A stretch of DNA of 10,643 nt from DATDCV01 sp036524155 (GCA_036524155.1 DATDCV010000760.1:1-10643); one strand, 5' to 3'; counted from the first letter of the stretch, positions 1 through 8,500 are shown. The notes: a model not told the origin generated them from the letters alone. A program made the numbers and translations.

Positions 1-73
1 ACACTCCCCCATGCTTCCTCCTATCCCAAAAACCTCCCACTGAAAAGAAAACAAAGACACCCGCCGCAGTGAC

Positions 74-132
74 CTCCGCATAATTAACACCTCAGCATAA
101 TGTCCATTATGCGGAGCTCCGCATAATGGACA
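74..132. repeat. Cluster of four 16-bp repeat units including a perfect 32-bp palindrome
   Basis: The 16-mer CTCCGCATAATGGACA occurs exactly at 117-132. Its exact reverse complement lies immediately before it at 101-116, making a perfect 32-bp palindrome centred on GAGCTC. Two imperfect direct copies lie upstream, at 74-89 (14 of 16 matching) and 91-106 (13 of 16). The second of these overlaps the inverted copy, giving a further dyad at 95-112 (8-bp arms, 2-bp centre). Direct plus inverted copies of one short motif suggest a multi-site protein-binding region such as a recombinase or transposon end, or a regulator operator. Which of these applies cannot be told from this window; no recombinase gene is visible here. 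Confidence 0.85.
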
Positions 133-453
133 AAAGCGGTCCAAGTGAAAAGTTTTTCATGTCTTTCCTTCCACGATCCCGCAGCGGTTTCGCAAAAAGG
201 TGGCGTTCTTGTGCAATGGGTCAGTGAAATGCCCGGAGTGCGAAGGGGACTTCCCTACGCCTTGGTCCGTATTCCCGTAGCTGGAATCGAAACAACGGAG
301 AACGCGGGTTCGGAACTGGCCTGGAGAAGCGATTTCAACCCGCGATAAAACCGCGAGCGAAGCGAAAAAAAGCCGGAACGGCCAACGTTTTTCTGTTGAT
401 CAGTGCCGTGACGGGCGATCCATGCCTGTCTCCGTCGCTTGGTCTGGCCTATA

Positions 454-477
454 TTGCAATCTAATTTGCAATCTAAT
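454..477. repeat. 12-bp tandem duplication
   Basis: TTGCAATCTAAT is present twice, head to tail, with no mismatch. The AT-rich block stands out from GC-richer surroundings. It lies about 60 bp beyond the stop codon of the small membrane protein gene on the minus strand. A replication-slippage duplication is the simplest explanation; no function is apparent. Confidence 0.8.
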
Positions 478-540
478 TAACTAACTTTCCGGCCGTCATA
501 ATCCGGCGTGGCCTGGACCCAGTTGTTGGACATGACCGTT

Positions 541-891
541 TCAGCTCAGAAACCACGAAAGGTATCCTCCTGGGTTGAACGCGACCATCACAACGGAGAC
601 TAGCAGACTCAGTGCGACCGCGAAGACCGTGTAGCGGAGCCCAGAAAACGTCCGCTCGCGATACCAAGCCACCCCCAGAAGAAGAACCGCAAGGACCGCG
701 AAAACCGGAAATAGCCGCAGCATATTATCCGTCACGACGAGGTGATCCCGAAAGGGTGAGAACTTGGCCAGAACAGGAAACGGCTGCCCGGAAAGCCTGC
801 ATCGGATGACCAAAAGAACCAATAGTGGGACCCAGACGGCTGATAGTAAGCCTGCAACACCGCTACTCCAAAGCAAGCACTTCGATTTCAT
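541..891 (-). CDS. Small three-helix integral membrane protein, unknown function
   Basis: Starting at the ATG at 891 gives a 116-residue protein, MKSKCLLWSSG…LSWFLS. Three hydrophobic segments are visible, at about residues 9-29, 59-76 and 86-104. Basic residues follow the first (RCR) and lie between the last two (WYRER), as expected for membrane topology. The loop at residues 31-58 is the only sizeable soluble part. The frame stays open 48 bases further upstream to 939, but the ATG directly before the hydrophobic segment is the more natural start; only a weak GAGGG lies upstream. No family is recognised and no catalytic motif is seen. It is the last gene of the minus-strand run. A real gene is likely because of the well-formed membrane helices, but the function is unknown. 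Confidence 0.6.
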   Translation of the reverse strand: MKSKCLLWSSGVAGLLSAVWVPLLVLLVIRCRLSGQPFPVLAKFSPFRDHLVVTDNMLRLFPVFAVLAVLLLGVAWYRERTFSGLRYTVFAVALSLLVSVVMVAFNPGGYLSWFLS

Positions 892-945
892 ACGACAAAA
901 CTGGCCCTCGAGCTGACCGCAGTCAAATGGCCCAAACACCCTGAA

Positions 946-1455
946 TCATTGACCCCGCGAATCCTGCGGAGCCGACTGCAACTGAGGCGGGCTCGCGGGT
1001 TTCGATGCATTCAGCGGTTCGGCGTCCGGTTCCGTTCCAACCACACGAACCGCGCCAATCTCCAGCAGCGCTTCCAACGAGTTGGCAGCTCCACCGTGTT
1101 CCACGATCCGACCACCCACGACCCGGTCCACGTTGACAGCATTGATTTCCACCGCCTTGCCTGTCGGCCTCATGCCGAGCCAAGACCCCATATGGGTGCC
1201 CTTCGCTGTCACCTGAGTTACTACCCACTCCCCCTCAGCAATCTGCCGATCGACCGTCAAGTGAAGGTCCGGGTACGTCTGCCGCACCCCCAGCACGTGG
1301 TCCCTGGCTCCCTCGACGCCAACCAAGGAGCGGGCGCCTCGATAGACTTCGACATATTCCGTGGAAATGAACTCCGCAATTCGGCCCACATTCCCAGTGT
1401 TCACTACCTCCTCGAGGTAACGCCGGACGACGAGTTTGTTCTGGTCATTTGTCAT
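946..1455 (-). CDS. SnoaL-like (ester cyclase / NTF2-fold) protein
   Basis: From the ATG at 1455 the product has 169 residues. Residues 1-135 match the SnoaL-like polyketide cyclase pattern: an N-terminal helix (NKLVVRRYLEEVVNTGN), a strand-helix part with 'FISTEYVEVY', then 'GARDHVLGVRQTYPDLHLTVDRQIAEGEWVVTQVTAKGTHMGSWLGMRPTGKAVEI'-type strands ending in 'RIVEHGG'. SnoaL-like proteins adopt the NTF2-like alpha+beta barrel. They include cyclases, hydrolases and many uncharacterised members, so the substrate cannot be named. The last 35 residues are Pro/Ala/Ser-rich and probably disordered. A GGCAGG sequence just upstream supports the 1455 start over a frame that extends to 1518. There is no signal peptide, so it should be cytoplasmic. 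The neighbours do not suggest a pathway. Confidence 0.85.
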   Translation of the reverse strand: MTNDQNKLVVRRYLEEVVNTGNVGRIAEFISTEYVEVYRGARSLVGVEGARDHVLGVRQTYPDLHLTVDRQIAEGEWVVTQVTAKGTHMGSWLGMRPTGKAVEINAVNVDRVVGGRIVEHGGAANSLEALLEIGAVRVVGTEPDAEPLNASKPASPPQLQSAPQDSRGQ

Positions 1456-1570
1456 ATACCTGCCATCCACGCCGCACGTTCCGCAGCAGCGGCCCCGCGC
1501 CACTGGCGTAAAATGCAAACATGACGGACTTGCGGGGTCCGCTGGCTACGGTTGTTCGCCATGGTGTAAT

Positions 1571-1951
1571 TCAATCAGCAAACGGCCTTTCGATGTATGG
1601 CTTCGAGACCTTCGTAACCTTGTCTGCCTTGTCCACAATGGCGCGGTTTTGGTCCGCCGCGTTTCGCTTGAACTCGAACTCCACATCAATCTTGAAATAC
1701 CCGCAAGCCGGGTGGGAAAACCGCGCAGGCGAAATGCCCTGTAAACCACCGTCCATGCTGAGCTTGGCTTCCACCTGCCCTCGCGGCATGCCGACCTTGA
1801 CGGATTCAAAATCTTTCAGGCAACTTTCGACCCATTGTGTGAGGGCCTTGTCGGGCTGCGCCCTTGGAGGCGGCGCCTGCCCATGGAGCAGGGCGACCCA
1901 GGCCCACCCGGCACACGCGGCGAAGATGCTTAATCCCAAGATGGTCTTCAT
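1571..1951 (-). CDS. Small exported protein with a BamE/SmpA-like motif
   Basis: The ATG at 1951 gives 126 residues beginning MKTILGLSIFAACAGWAWVALLHGQA, a signal peptide or N-terminal anchor (hydrophobic core about 4-20). The frame is open upstream to 1993, but those residues would only bury the signal. Residues 49-65 (ESVKVGMPRGQVEAKLS) resemble the 'I..GMt..eV...LG' helix-turn of the BamE/SmpA-OmlA fold. They are followed by a GGL turn and a 'HPACGYFKIDVEFEF' strand typical of a small exported family I associate with Acidobacteria and Verrucomicrobia. There is no lipobox at a suitable position (the Cys at 13 lies inside the hydrophobic core), so it is not an obvious lipoprotein. Two further cysteines, at 44 and 83, could form a disulphide in the periplasm. 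Function unknown. Confidence 0.7.
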   Translation of the reverse strand: MKTILGLSIFAACAGWAWVALLHGQAPPPRAQPDKALTQWVESCLKDFESVKVGMPRGQVEAKLSMDGGLQGISPARFSHPACGYFKIDVEFEFKRNAADQNRAIVDKADKVTKVSKPYIERPFAD

Positions 1952-2084
1952 AGTGGCGAACGAAAAGGATCGGAGACCCCGCACCAGTGACACCCGATTG
2001 CCAACCTGGACGTTCTCGCGGGGTTCTCTGCATCCGGCTTGTTGGACTCTTTCATCGCGTCATCAAATTGATGCAACTGGATGT

Positions 2085-2924
2085 TCATTCGTGTGTTCCG
2101 TGCTCCTTCAGTACTTTCTCAATTCGTCGGAGTTTTCCTCTATGCCACGGCTGCTCAGCCGCAGCCCGTTCCTGAGACCACTGAATGGGGGTCCTGTTCT
2201 CGTCGTCCTTGGGGTTCCATTGCGCACTCCGCTTGAGGAGCAGCTTGACCGTATCGAACTGTCGTCCATCGACAGCCCAATGCAAGGCAGTGGCGCCTCT
2301 GTAGCCATGCACATTGATGTCGGCCCCATGGTCGAGCAGCATCTCCACAATGGCCTGCTCCCCACTGAAAGCGGTAGCCTGCAAGGCAGTGACGTCAGCG
2401 GTGTCTCGCGTATTTGCGTCAGCGCCCGCATCCAGCAACAACCGCACAAGTTCCGGCTTATGGTTGTACTTACATGCGAATAACAATGGAGTTGCCCCGT
2501 TATTGTTCGTGATTTCAACTCTAACCCCCTCTGCCAGCAACGCCTTGACGATTTCGGTTTCACCACCGGAAGCTGCCCAGTGCAAAGGTGTCGATCCATC
2601 GCTCGCACGTGCATCCACATCGGCTCCCTCGGCAAGTAGCAGGTTCACCACCTTCACGTTGCCAGGCCTCACAGCCCAATGCAGAACCGTCGCTCCATGA
2701 TCTCGCTCGTGAATCAAGGCTCTATCCCTCTCCAACAAAGCCTTCACGCGACGGACGTCACCATCAACCGCCGCTCCGCAGATCCCGGCCTTAGGTCGAT
2801 AGGCTTTCTTGGCGTGAGCTTCGTTCGAGAAGATCAGGAGCAGTGCCGAAGCAATGCTGATCAGCCGCGGAGCAGTGCGGTTTGACCGCTTGCAAGCGTG
2901 TTGGCTCTCGACGACTCGATTCAT
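2085..2924 (-). CDS. Exported ankyrin-repeat protein
   Basis: From the ATG at 2924 the product has 279 residues; a TTG two codons upstream is a less likely start. A basic N-terminus and hydrophobic stretch (RLISIASALLLIFSNEAHA) form a signal peptide with probable cleavage after AHA, so the repeats would face the periplasm or outside. Six to seven ankyrin repeats of about 33 residues fill the rest, with the usual 'G.TPLHWAA..G…IVK.LLAEGADVD' pattern. The clearest begin near 'GATVLHWAV', 'GSTPLHWAA', 'GATPLLFAC', 'VTALQATAF' and 'GATALHWAV'; the first and last repeats are degenerate. Ankyrin repeats bind other proteins; no enzymatic domain is attached. The binding partner is unknown. The final codons (EHGTHE) fall in a copy of the TTCCGTG repeat that also occurs near 5180. 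Confidence 0.92.
   Translation of the reverse strand: MNRVVESQHACKRSNRTAPRLISIASALLLIFSNEAHAKKAYRPKAGICGAAVDGDVRRVKALLERDRALIHERDHGATVLHWAVRPGNVKVVNLLLAEGADVDARASDGSTPLHWAASGGETEIVKALLAEGVRVEITNNNGATPLLFACKYNHKPELVRLLLDAGADANTRDTADVTALQATAFSGEQAIVEMLLDHGADINVHGYRGATALHWAVDGRQFDTVKLLLKRSAQWNPKDDENRTPIQWSQERAAAEQPWHRGKLRRIEKVLKEHGTHE
2086..2102. repeat. TTCCGTG-type short repeat at the 3' end of the ankyrin gene
   Basis: Two 8-9 bp units, ATTCGTGT and GTTCCGTG, lie head to tail across the last codons and stop of the ankyrin gene. The same units occur three times at 5179-5205. In the gene's own reading direction they encode the terminal EHGTHE. This suggests the repeat entered or formed at the end of the gene and supplied its last residues and stop. 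Confidence 0.5.
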
Positions 2925-3021
2925 GTCCAACGACAGAACTGAGCGATGCGGGCGGCTGAGTGCGCGGGAATCGCCAAGTGATTCACCCCGCCCGCACTCG
3001 CTCCAGTGGCTGGTTCGGCGC

Positions 3022-3420
3022 TCATTCTATAAGATCGGACTGCGCGATGTCCGGTATGGACCTGTGTTCAGCCTGCGGGCGCATCAGATAAACGATTCCT
3101 TTCAACAACTTCCACAACCCATACAAACCAGCCAGCAGCACGACGGCAAGGGCTTTAAAGGTGCCTGAGCTGGCGCTGCCAATGGCCAATGCCAGAGAGA
3201 GTGTGACGCCTGCTGCGCCCGCGAGGATGCCTCCAATCACCACATTTCGGAGGCCAATCCTCCTCAGTTCTCGGCTTCTCTCCAGTTCAAACTCCTTGAG
3301 CTTAGCCTCTGCCACCGCTACTGGAAGGCCATTCGCGATTAAAAAATCGCGAACCGCTAGAGATGGTTCACCCCAGATAATCCTGGCTCTCGCCTCTGAG
3401 ATGATCTTATCAGCGCTCAT
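3022..3420 (-). CDS. Two-helix membrane protein with a helical N-terminal region
   Basis: The product has 132 residues from the ATG at 3420. Residues 1-55 are hydrophilic and helical (MSADKIISEARARIIWGEP…VRDFLIANGL…AEAKLKEFELERSRELRR). They are followed by two membrane segments at about 58-81 and 87-113 joined by a very short turn (SASSG), giving a hairpin topology, then a charged tail. The Arg-rich stretch before the first helix (RSRELRRIGLR) predicts that both ends are cytoplasmic. The 'RDFLIANGL…AEAKLKEF' section looks like a small conserved helix pair seen in similar verrucomicrobial membrane proteins, but I cannot name the family. There is no obvious Shine-Dalgarno sequence. Role unknown. 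Confidence 0.7.
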   Translation of the reverse strand: MSADKIISEARARIIWGEPSLAVRDFLIANGLPVAVAEAKLKEFELERSRELRRIGLRNVVIGGILAGAAGVTLSLALAIGSASSGTFKALAVVLLAGLYGLWKLLKGIVYLMRPQAEHRSIPDIAQSDLIE

Positions 3421-3541
3421 GCTCGTGCCGACGATCAGGTCACCGATGGCGGCCCCTGCGTGACTTGTGAACTGTCCACCGGCGTCGCCGGGCCGCCATT
3501 CGGTGAACCGCCAGGTTCGGTCCTGCGACCTTCCATAATGC

Positions 3542-4735
3542 TCAAGGAATCTGCCTTATCCGGAAGAAGCGCCCTACATCAGTCGTTTGAAATTCCTGCA
3601 CGACCAGGTTTGACTGCGCAATAAAGGGTGGCCCAGTCGCGATCCATGTTTGAAGATCGGTTGAGGATTCTAGGACGTAATTATTTCCAGGCCAGACCCG
3701 CATTGCCACCTTCACTGCGCTAACGCCAATACTGAGCACCGAAGGCAAGAAGGGAGGCGAAGCAATCCAGACGGTTGGCGTGTTCGTATACCCAAAGCCC
3801 GCGCTGGTAACAGAGAAGCTTGTGAGCATGCCGTTGTTAACATGTGCAACAGCTGTTGCACCGCTGCCGCCTCCGCCAACTATGGTAATGGCTGGTTCAT
3901 TGGTGTAGCCGCAACCTTCTTCGGTAATGTCGATCTGGACTACGAAACCGTTCACAACACGGGCAGTAGCAGTGGCGCCGCGCGTCACACAAGGTTGCGA
4001 CTCGTATTGATAGAGCTGCTGGACCTCCGAAGACGAGAGTGAGGTATTGTAAATACGGACGTCATCGACAGCCCCGTTGAAAAATCGTACGCCCGTTGCT
4101 GAGCCAATTGTAAATGCGGTCGGCAAGCGCGGAGGCCAAGTAAGCCCAATCAGGCCAGCAGCAGTAGGAAGGCCGTTCACATAAAAGACGAGCCAGCCTC
4201 CCGCGTCCATCATGGCAACATGATACCACCGGTTTGCAGCGGGAAAAGTAAAGCCACTATTACCCCATTGCCATGGGTCGGCCCCCACAACACCATACAA
4301 CTCCCCCCCACTGGATGATCCTTGGTTTCCGGCGATGCCAAACGAAAACCCATTCGCCACAGTAGGGCGTCCATCGTCATAACCCACTGTTACGGCGGTC
4401 CCAAGCTGGTTGGTGGACGCGGGATTTACCCAGGCGGAGAGAGTCCAAAGGGTCGGAGGAACAACTGGAACTGAGCTGAACGTGATTTGGCTGTTCGTGC
4501 CGTTGAAGAAATACGCAGCGTTAGTGTGTCCAAATCGATCTGCGACCAAGACCGCGTTGCTTACGGTTCCATTGATACCGCTCCCGGTTTGATCGTTCGC
4601 GTTTCCGTTAAATGGATAAAACGCCACCAATCCGTTTGTAGGTGGAGCCTGTCCCCACGTTCGCGGAACGAAAACCGACCCGAGGACCAGGACCACATAG
4701 GCACATCCTAGAACGGCACGCGTGTACGTATTCAT
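3542..4735 (-). CDS. Exported LamG/concanavalin A-like domain protein
   Basis: The start at 4735 (upstream AGGA) gives 397 residues with a signal peptide, MNTYTRAVLGCAYVVLVLGS…TWGQA, cleaved near residue 30. Residues 32-243 form a LamG/concanavalin A-like jelly roll: 'GLVAFYPFNGNANDQTG', 'TLSAWVNP', 'NRWYHVAMM…WLVFYVNG' and the closing 'FNGAVDDVRIYNTSLSSSEVQQLY'. Residues 253-326 hold two tandem modules with the pattern 'ATA.V.NG…(I/F).(I/V)T..G.GYTN.P…I', separated by a glycine-rich linker. The last 60 residues have the 'YVLESSTDLQTW…RFFRIR' tail common in secreted verrucomicrobial proteins. Such proteins bind carbohydrate or protein ligands outside the cytoplasm; no catalytic residues are seen. 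The frame continues to 4885, but that extension lacks a signal. The gene is divergent from the tricorn gene. Confidence 0.93.
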   Translation of the reverse strand: MNTYTRAVLGCAYVVLVLGSVFVPRTWGQAPPTNGLVAFYPFNGNANDQTGSGINGTVSNAVLVADRFGHTNAAYFFNGTNSQITFSSVPVVPPTLWTLSAWVNPASTNQLGTAVTVGYDDGRPTVANGFSFGIAGNQGSSSGGELYGVVGADPWQWGNSGFTFPAANRWYHVAMMDAGGWLVFYVNGLPTAAGLIGLTWPPRLPTAFTIGSATGVRFFNGAVDDVRIYNTSLSSSEVQQLYQYESQPCVTRGATATARVVNGFVVQIDITEEGCGYTNEPAITIVGGGGSGATAVAHVNNGMLTSFSVTSAGFGYTNTPTVWIASPPFLPSVLSIGVSAVKVAMRVWPGNNYVLESSTDLQTWIATGPPFIAQSNLVVQEFQTTDVGRFFRIRQIP

Positions 4736-5569
4736 ATTCCTGAGGGGTCCCTGAGCATACATTGGGTTGGTCCACTTTGTTGGCATGCCTTCGCTCGTAG
4801 CCGAACTGTGAGCCTGCGACGGCCATTCGTTTATTAACCGCCGGAAATTCCTTGGCTGCCTCGTTCGTAAGTTGTTCATGGCCAACCCCGATTGTCAGAA
4901 GCTTAGCTCATCCGGTTCGTTTATTACAAGACCGAAAGAAATGTATCTTTTCCAGCCGCTCCCTCGGGACTGGAACCGCATTTGTCCAAGTGGCCTCTTT
5001 AGGCTTTCTCCAACAATACGGCGACGATACGAACCATCGGTCGATTACGGCAAGTCCTGCGCCGCCAGCACGAGGCTCTGAGGATGCCGTCAAAGCTGGG
5101 GCGAGCGGTATTTGCCCAAGCTGGGTTCGCAGAGCGACGAGGAGTATGCGGCTTAAAAGGATCAGGAATCGTGAGGCAGTTCCGTGTGTTCCGTGTATTC
5201 CGTGGTTTCTTCTCGCTTCAGTCGTCGCGGCTTCGGGCTTCGTTCTTCGGGGCGGCGGCGTGAACGCTCGAGGAGTATTTGGATGTGTTCGGTTGAGCGA
5301 GCCGGCGGGCGCAGTGTGCTACCGGAATTACTGAGGGCGGTCGGGTGGCGTGAGTGGTTTGGAGGTGGAACCGGGGCGGGAGCGGTCAACAATTTTGTGC
5401 GGTGTTTTCTGTTCCCCAATGCACCGATCTACGGGTCGACGCCTTTGAAGGACATAACCACTCCCGGCCTGATATGAGTTTGCTTTTCCCGGGTCAAAAT
5501 GCCATTCAGCGCTCTGTCGCGGGTGTCATTCGATTGATGGGCGGGAAGAACGAGCTCTCTAATTAGACT
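4736..5569. other. Gene-poor divergent intergenic region
   Basis: This 834-bp stretch separates the divergent LamG and tricorn genes and must hold both promoters, though I cannot place clear -35/-10 boxes. Several open frames cross it on both strands, but none has a ribosome binding site or a recognisable product. The only structure seen is the triple TTCCGTGT repeat at 5179-5205. A 30-codon frame (5474-5566) ends three bases before the tricorn start; it is probably chance. Confidence 0.6.
5179..5205. repeat. Triple 9-bp tandem repeat (TTCCGTGT type)
   Basis: GTTCCGTGT, GTTCCGTGT and ATTCCGTGG lie head to tail and run on into TTTCTTCTCG. The complement translates as TEYTEHTE, a pattern I recognise from spurious small proteins predicted over intergenic repeats in Verrucomicrobia and related phyla. 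It is therefore more likely a dispersed genomic repeat than coding DNA. Partial units recur at 2086-2102. Confidence 0.7.
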
Positions 5570-8500
5570 ATGCATAAGCAGTTGATTGCAGCGTTGTGGC
5601 TAAGTTCGGGCATCGCATTGGCCTCGGTGCCGGGGAGGTTCATGCAGGCTCCGGCGATTCACGGGAACCGGGTTGTGTTTACGTACGAAGGCGACTTGTG
5701 GAGCGTCGGTATAGAGGGCGGGCTGGCCCTGAGGCTGACCTCGCATCCGGGAACGGAAACGGCGGCGCGGTTTTCATCGGACGGCAGCATGCTGGTCTTT
5801 TCCGCCAGCTACGATTCCGGGTCGCCGCTTTATGTCATGCCCAGCGACGGAGGCACTCCGAAGCGGGTGACGTGGGGCCCCTTCCGCCCGCAGGCCCTGG
5901 ATTGGTTGAAGGATGGCCGGATCGTATTCCGGGCCGCCATGGAGAATAATTACCACCCCATCACCCGGCTTTACACGGTGTCGCCGGAGGGAGAGATGCC
6001 GGCTGCGCTGCCGGTGCCGAGCGGGGTGTTGTGCTCGCTTTCCCCGGATGGGAAGAGGATGGCCTATTGCCCGGGGGGCAACGAGGAATACTCTTGGAAG
6101 CGGTACAAAGGGGGGCAGCACCAGGAAATCTGGCTGTGCGACATCGAAAAGCACAAATACAAACAGCTCGTTAAATATGACGGCAAGAGCAGTTACCCGA
6201 TGTGGATCGGGGACAAACTGTATTTTGTATCCGACCGGGGCAAGCAAGGCATCGCCAACCTGTACAGCTATTCGTTCAAGGATAAGTCGATCAACGAAGT
6301 GACGCACTACGAGGATTTCGATGTGCAAATGGCGTCCACGGATGGACGGCAGATCGTGTTCATGCATTCGGGCTATATCCAAGTGCTCGACACCGACACC
6401 GGGGCTACCCGGGAGGTGAAGGTGTCGATTCCCACGGACCAGTGGAAACTGGCGGACCGAACCATCAACCCGAAGGATTATATCCAGTATTTCAACGTGT
6501 CGGATGATGGCAAAGCGGCGGTGCTGGAAGCCAGGGGCGATGTGTATATGGTGCCGGCGGACGAGTTGGCCGAAACCGTGAACCTGACGGGGACTTCGTC
6601 CACGCGGGAGCGTTTCCCGCAACTGTCGCCGGATGGAAGGAATGTGGCCTTCTTTTCCGATAAAACCGGCGAGTATGAACTCTACATGAAGAGTGTCGAA
6701 GGCCAGGGCGAATGGGTCCGGCTGACCACGGGTCTGAACAAGGCCGTTTACCGACTGGAATGGTCGCCGGACAGTTCCAGGATTCTTTTCTCCGACAAGA
6801 CATTTGCCTTGTATTACGTGGAGGTCGAGAAGCGGGAGCTGGTGAAGATCGATGCCTCGACCATGCTCAAGAACGACGAATTCACCTGGGAAGTGAGCGA
6901 TTACACCTGGGCGCCCGACAGCAAATGGGTGGCGTATTCCTTTGTGCAAAGCAACCGGAACAGCCAGATCTTCCTGTTCAGTGTGGACCAGAACAAGACC
7001 TTCCCCCTCACGACGGATTTCTACGACAACCTCTATCCAACCTTCGACGGCAACGGGGAATACCTCTACTACTGCTCCTACCGGAACTTCGACGTGCAGA
7101 TGGATATCTTTGAGGATAACCACATCATTCCCAATCCGGTCCGGGTCATGGCCGTGCAATTGAAGGCCGGCCAAAAACCGCCATTCGAGAAACGGCCCAA
7201 GGACGCGAAGGCGGCGCCCAAGAAAGAGGAAAAATCGGAAGGGCAGTTTCGCATCGACATGGAGGGCCTCGAGCAACGGGTGTACGCGCTGCCGGTCAAG
7301 GCCGGCAACTACTACTATGCGCGGGCCGGGAAAGGCAAAGTGACCTGGGCGTCAGTTGAACGCATCGGCGAGGAGGAATATGAGGAAATGTACAAGCCTT
7401 CGGGAGCCGAGAAGTGGCAACTCCACATTTTCGACATGGAATCCCAGAAGGAAACCCCGCTGGATGGCAATGTGTCCGATTGGAGAATCAGCCCCAACCA
7501 CGAGCAGTGGATTGTGCGCAAGAACAATGATTTCTACCTCTCCACGGTGGACAAGGCGTTTTCATCCAGGAGTCCCGGCGACAAGCTGAGCCTCGACAAA
7601 ATGACCTACCGGGTTAAATGCCAGGATGAGTGGCAGCAGATCTTCAACGACACGTGGAGATGGTATCGGGACTTTTTCTATGACCCGGAAATGCACGGCC
7701 GTGACTGGAAGCAAATCGGGGAGACTTACAAGGCGTATATACCGCAGTTGGCTTCGCGGGGCGGCTTGAACTGGATGCTGTCGCAAATGGTGGGCGAACT
7801 ATGCGTGTCGCACACGTACATTGGCGGCGGGGATATGGGGCCGTCGTATCAACCGGATTCACCGGTATATTCCGGCCTGCTCGGGGTGGACCTGGTTCCG
7901 GACCCGAGTGGGTACTACAAATTAGCGAGGATTTACGGGCCTACGGATTTCAACCGGGACCTGGCGTCACCCCTGGTGCGCCCTGATTTCACCGCCCGGG
8001 AAGGAGACTATCTGATCGCCATCGATGACCGGGATGTCAAGGTGCCGGAAAATCCCTACAAGTACCTCCAGGTCACGCGGGGCCAAAAAGTGAAGGTGAC
8101 ACTCAACGACCGTCCGGAGAGCGCGGGGGCCAGGAGCACGGTCGTGGAGCCGATCCGTTCGGAATACGAACTGCGCTACAACCGCTGGGTGGCCGACAAC
8201 ATCAAGAAAGTGTTGGACGCGAGCAGCGGGGAAATCGGCTATGCGCATTTAACGGCCATGGGGTCGGGCAACGTAGCCCAGTTCGACAAGTTCTGGAGAG
8301 CGTTCAAATTCAAGAAGGGTTTGATCATTGATGTCCGCGGCAACGGCGGCGGGTGGACGGAGTACTTCATCATCGACAAGCTCGAGCGCCGGCAAACGGC
8401 GTACAACGTCATGCAGGGCATGACACCCTACCGCTATCCCAACAGCGCCTCCCAGGCCCAGTACGCGGTCGTCAGCAACGAAGCGAATGGTTCGGATGGC

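Larger units (their letters stand above)
1..540. other. Gene-free region with repeats
   Basis: No open frame here has a believable start, ribosome binding site or recognisable protein. The region contains the CTCCGCATAATGGACA repeat cluster (74-132) and a 12-bp tandem duplication (454-477), annotated separately. The stretch from about 140 to 450 has no clear structure. A 67-codon frame opening with GTG at 145 lacks a Shine-Dalgarno sequence and resembles nothing I know. The region may be degraded mobile DNA or an ordinary intergenic space reaching beyond the left edge of the window. Confidence 0.6.

Noticed and set aside
149..280. Short frame encoding 'VKCPECEGDFPTP', a CxxC zinc-ribbon-like stretch
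   Set aside because: Only 43 codons lie between stops, there is no ATG or ribosome binding site, and one CxxC pair is too little. It could be a decayed fragment, but this cannot be supported.
949..1524. 191-codon open frame on the plus strand
   Set aside because: It is antisense to the SnoaL-like gene, whose sequence matches a known fold; the plus-strand product is Arg/His-rich and featureless.
1521..2483. 320-codon open frame on the plus strand
   Set aside because: It runs opposite the BamE-like and ankyrin genes, which have recognisable signal peptides and repeats. The plus-strand translation is Ser/Arg/Leu-rich with no domain.
5162..5419. 85-codon minus-strand frame ending in 'TTEYTEHTELPHDS'
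   Set aside because: The TEYTEHTE part comes from the short tandem repeat, a familiar source of false gene calls, and the rest is Pro/Arg-rich.
5774..7276. 500-codon open frame on the minus strand opposite the tricorn gene
   Set aside because: It is exactly antisense to a clearly coding tricorn sequence. Its translation is rich in His, Val, Arg and Leu without domains, as expected from the complement of a GC-biased gene.
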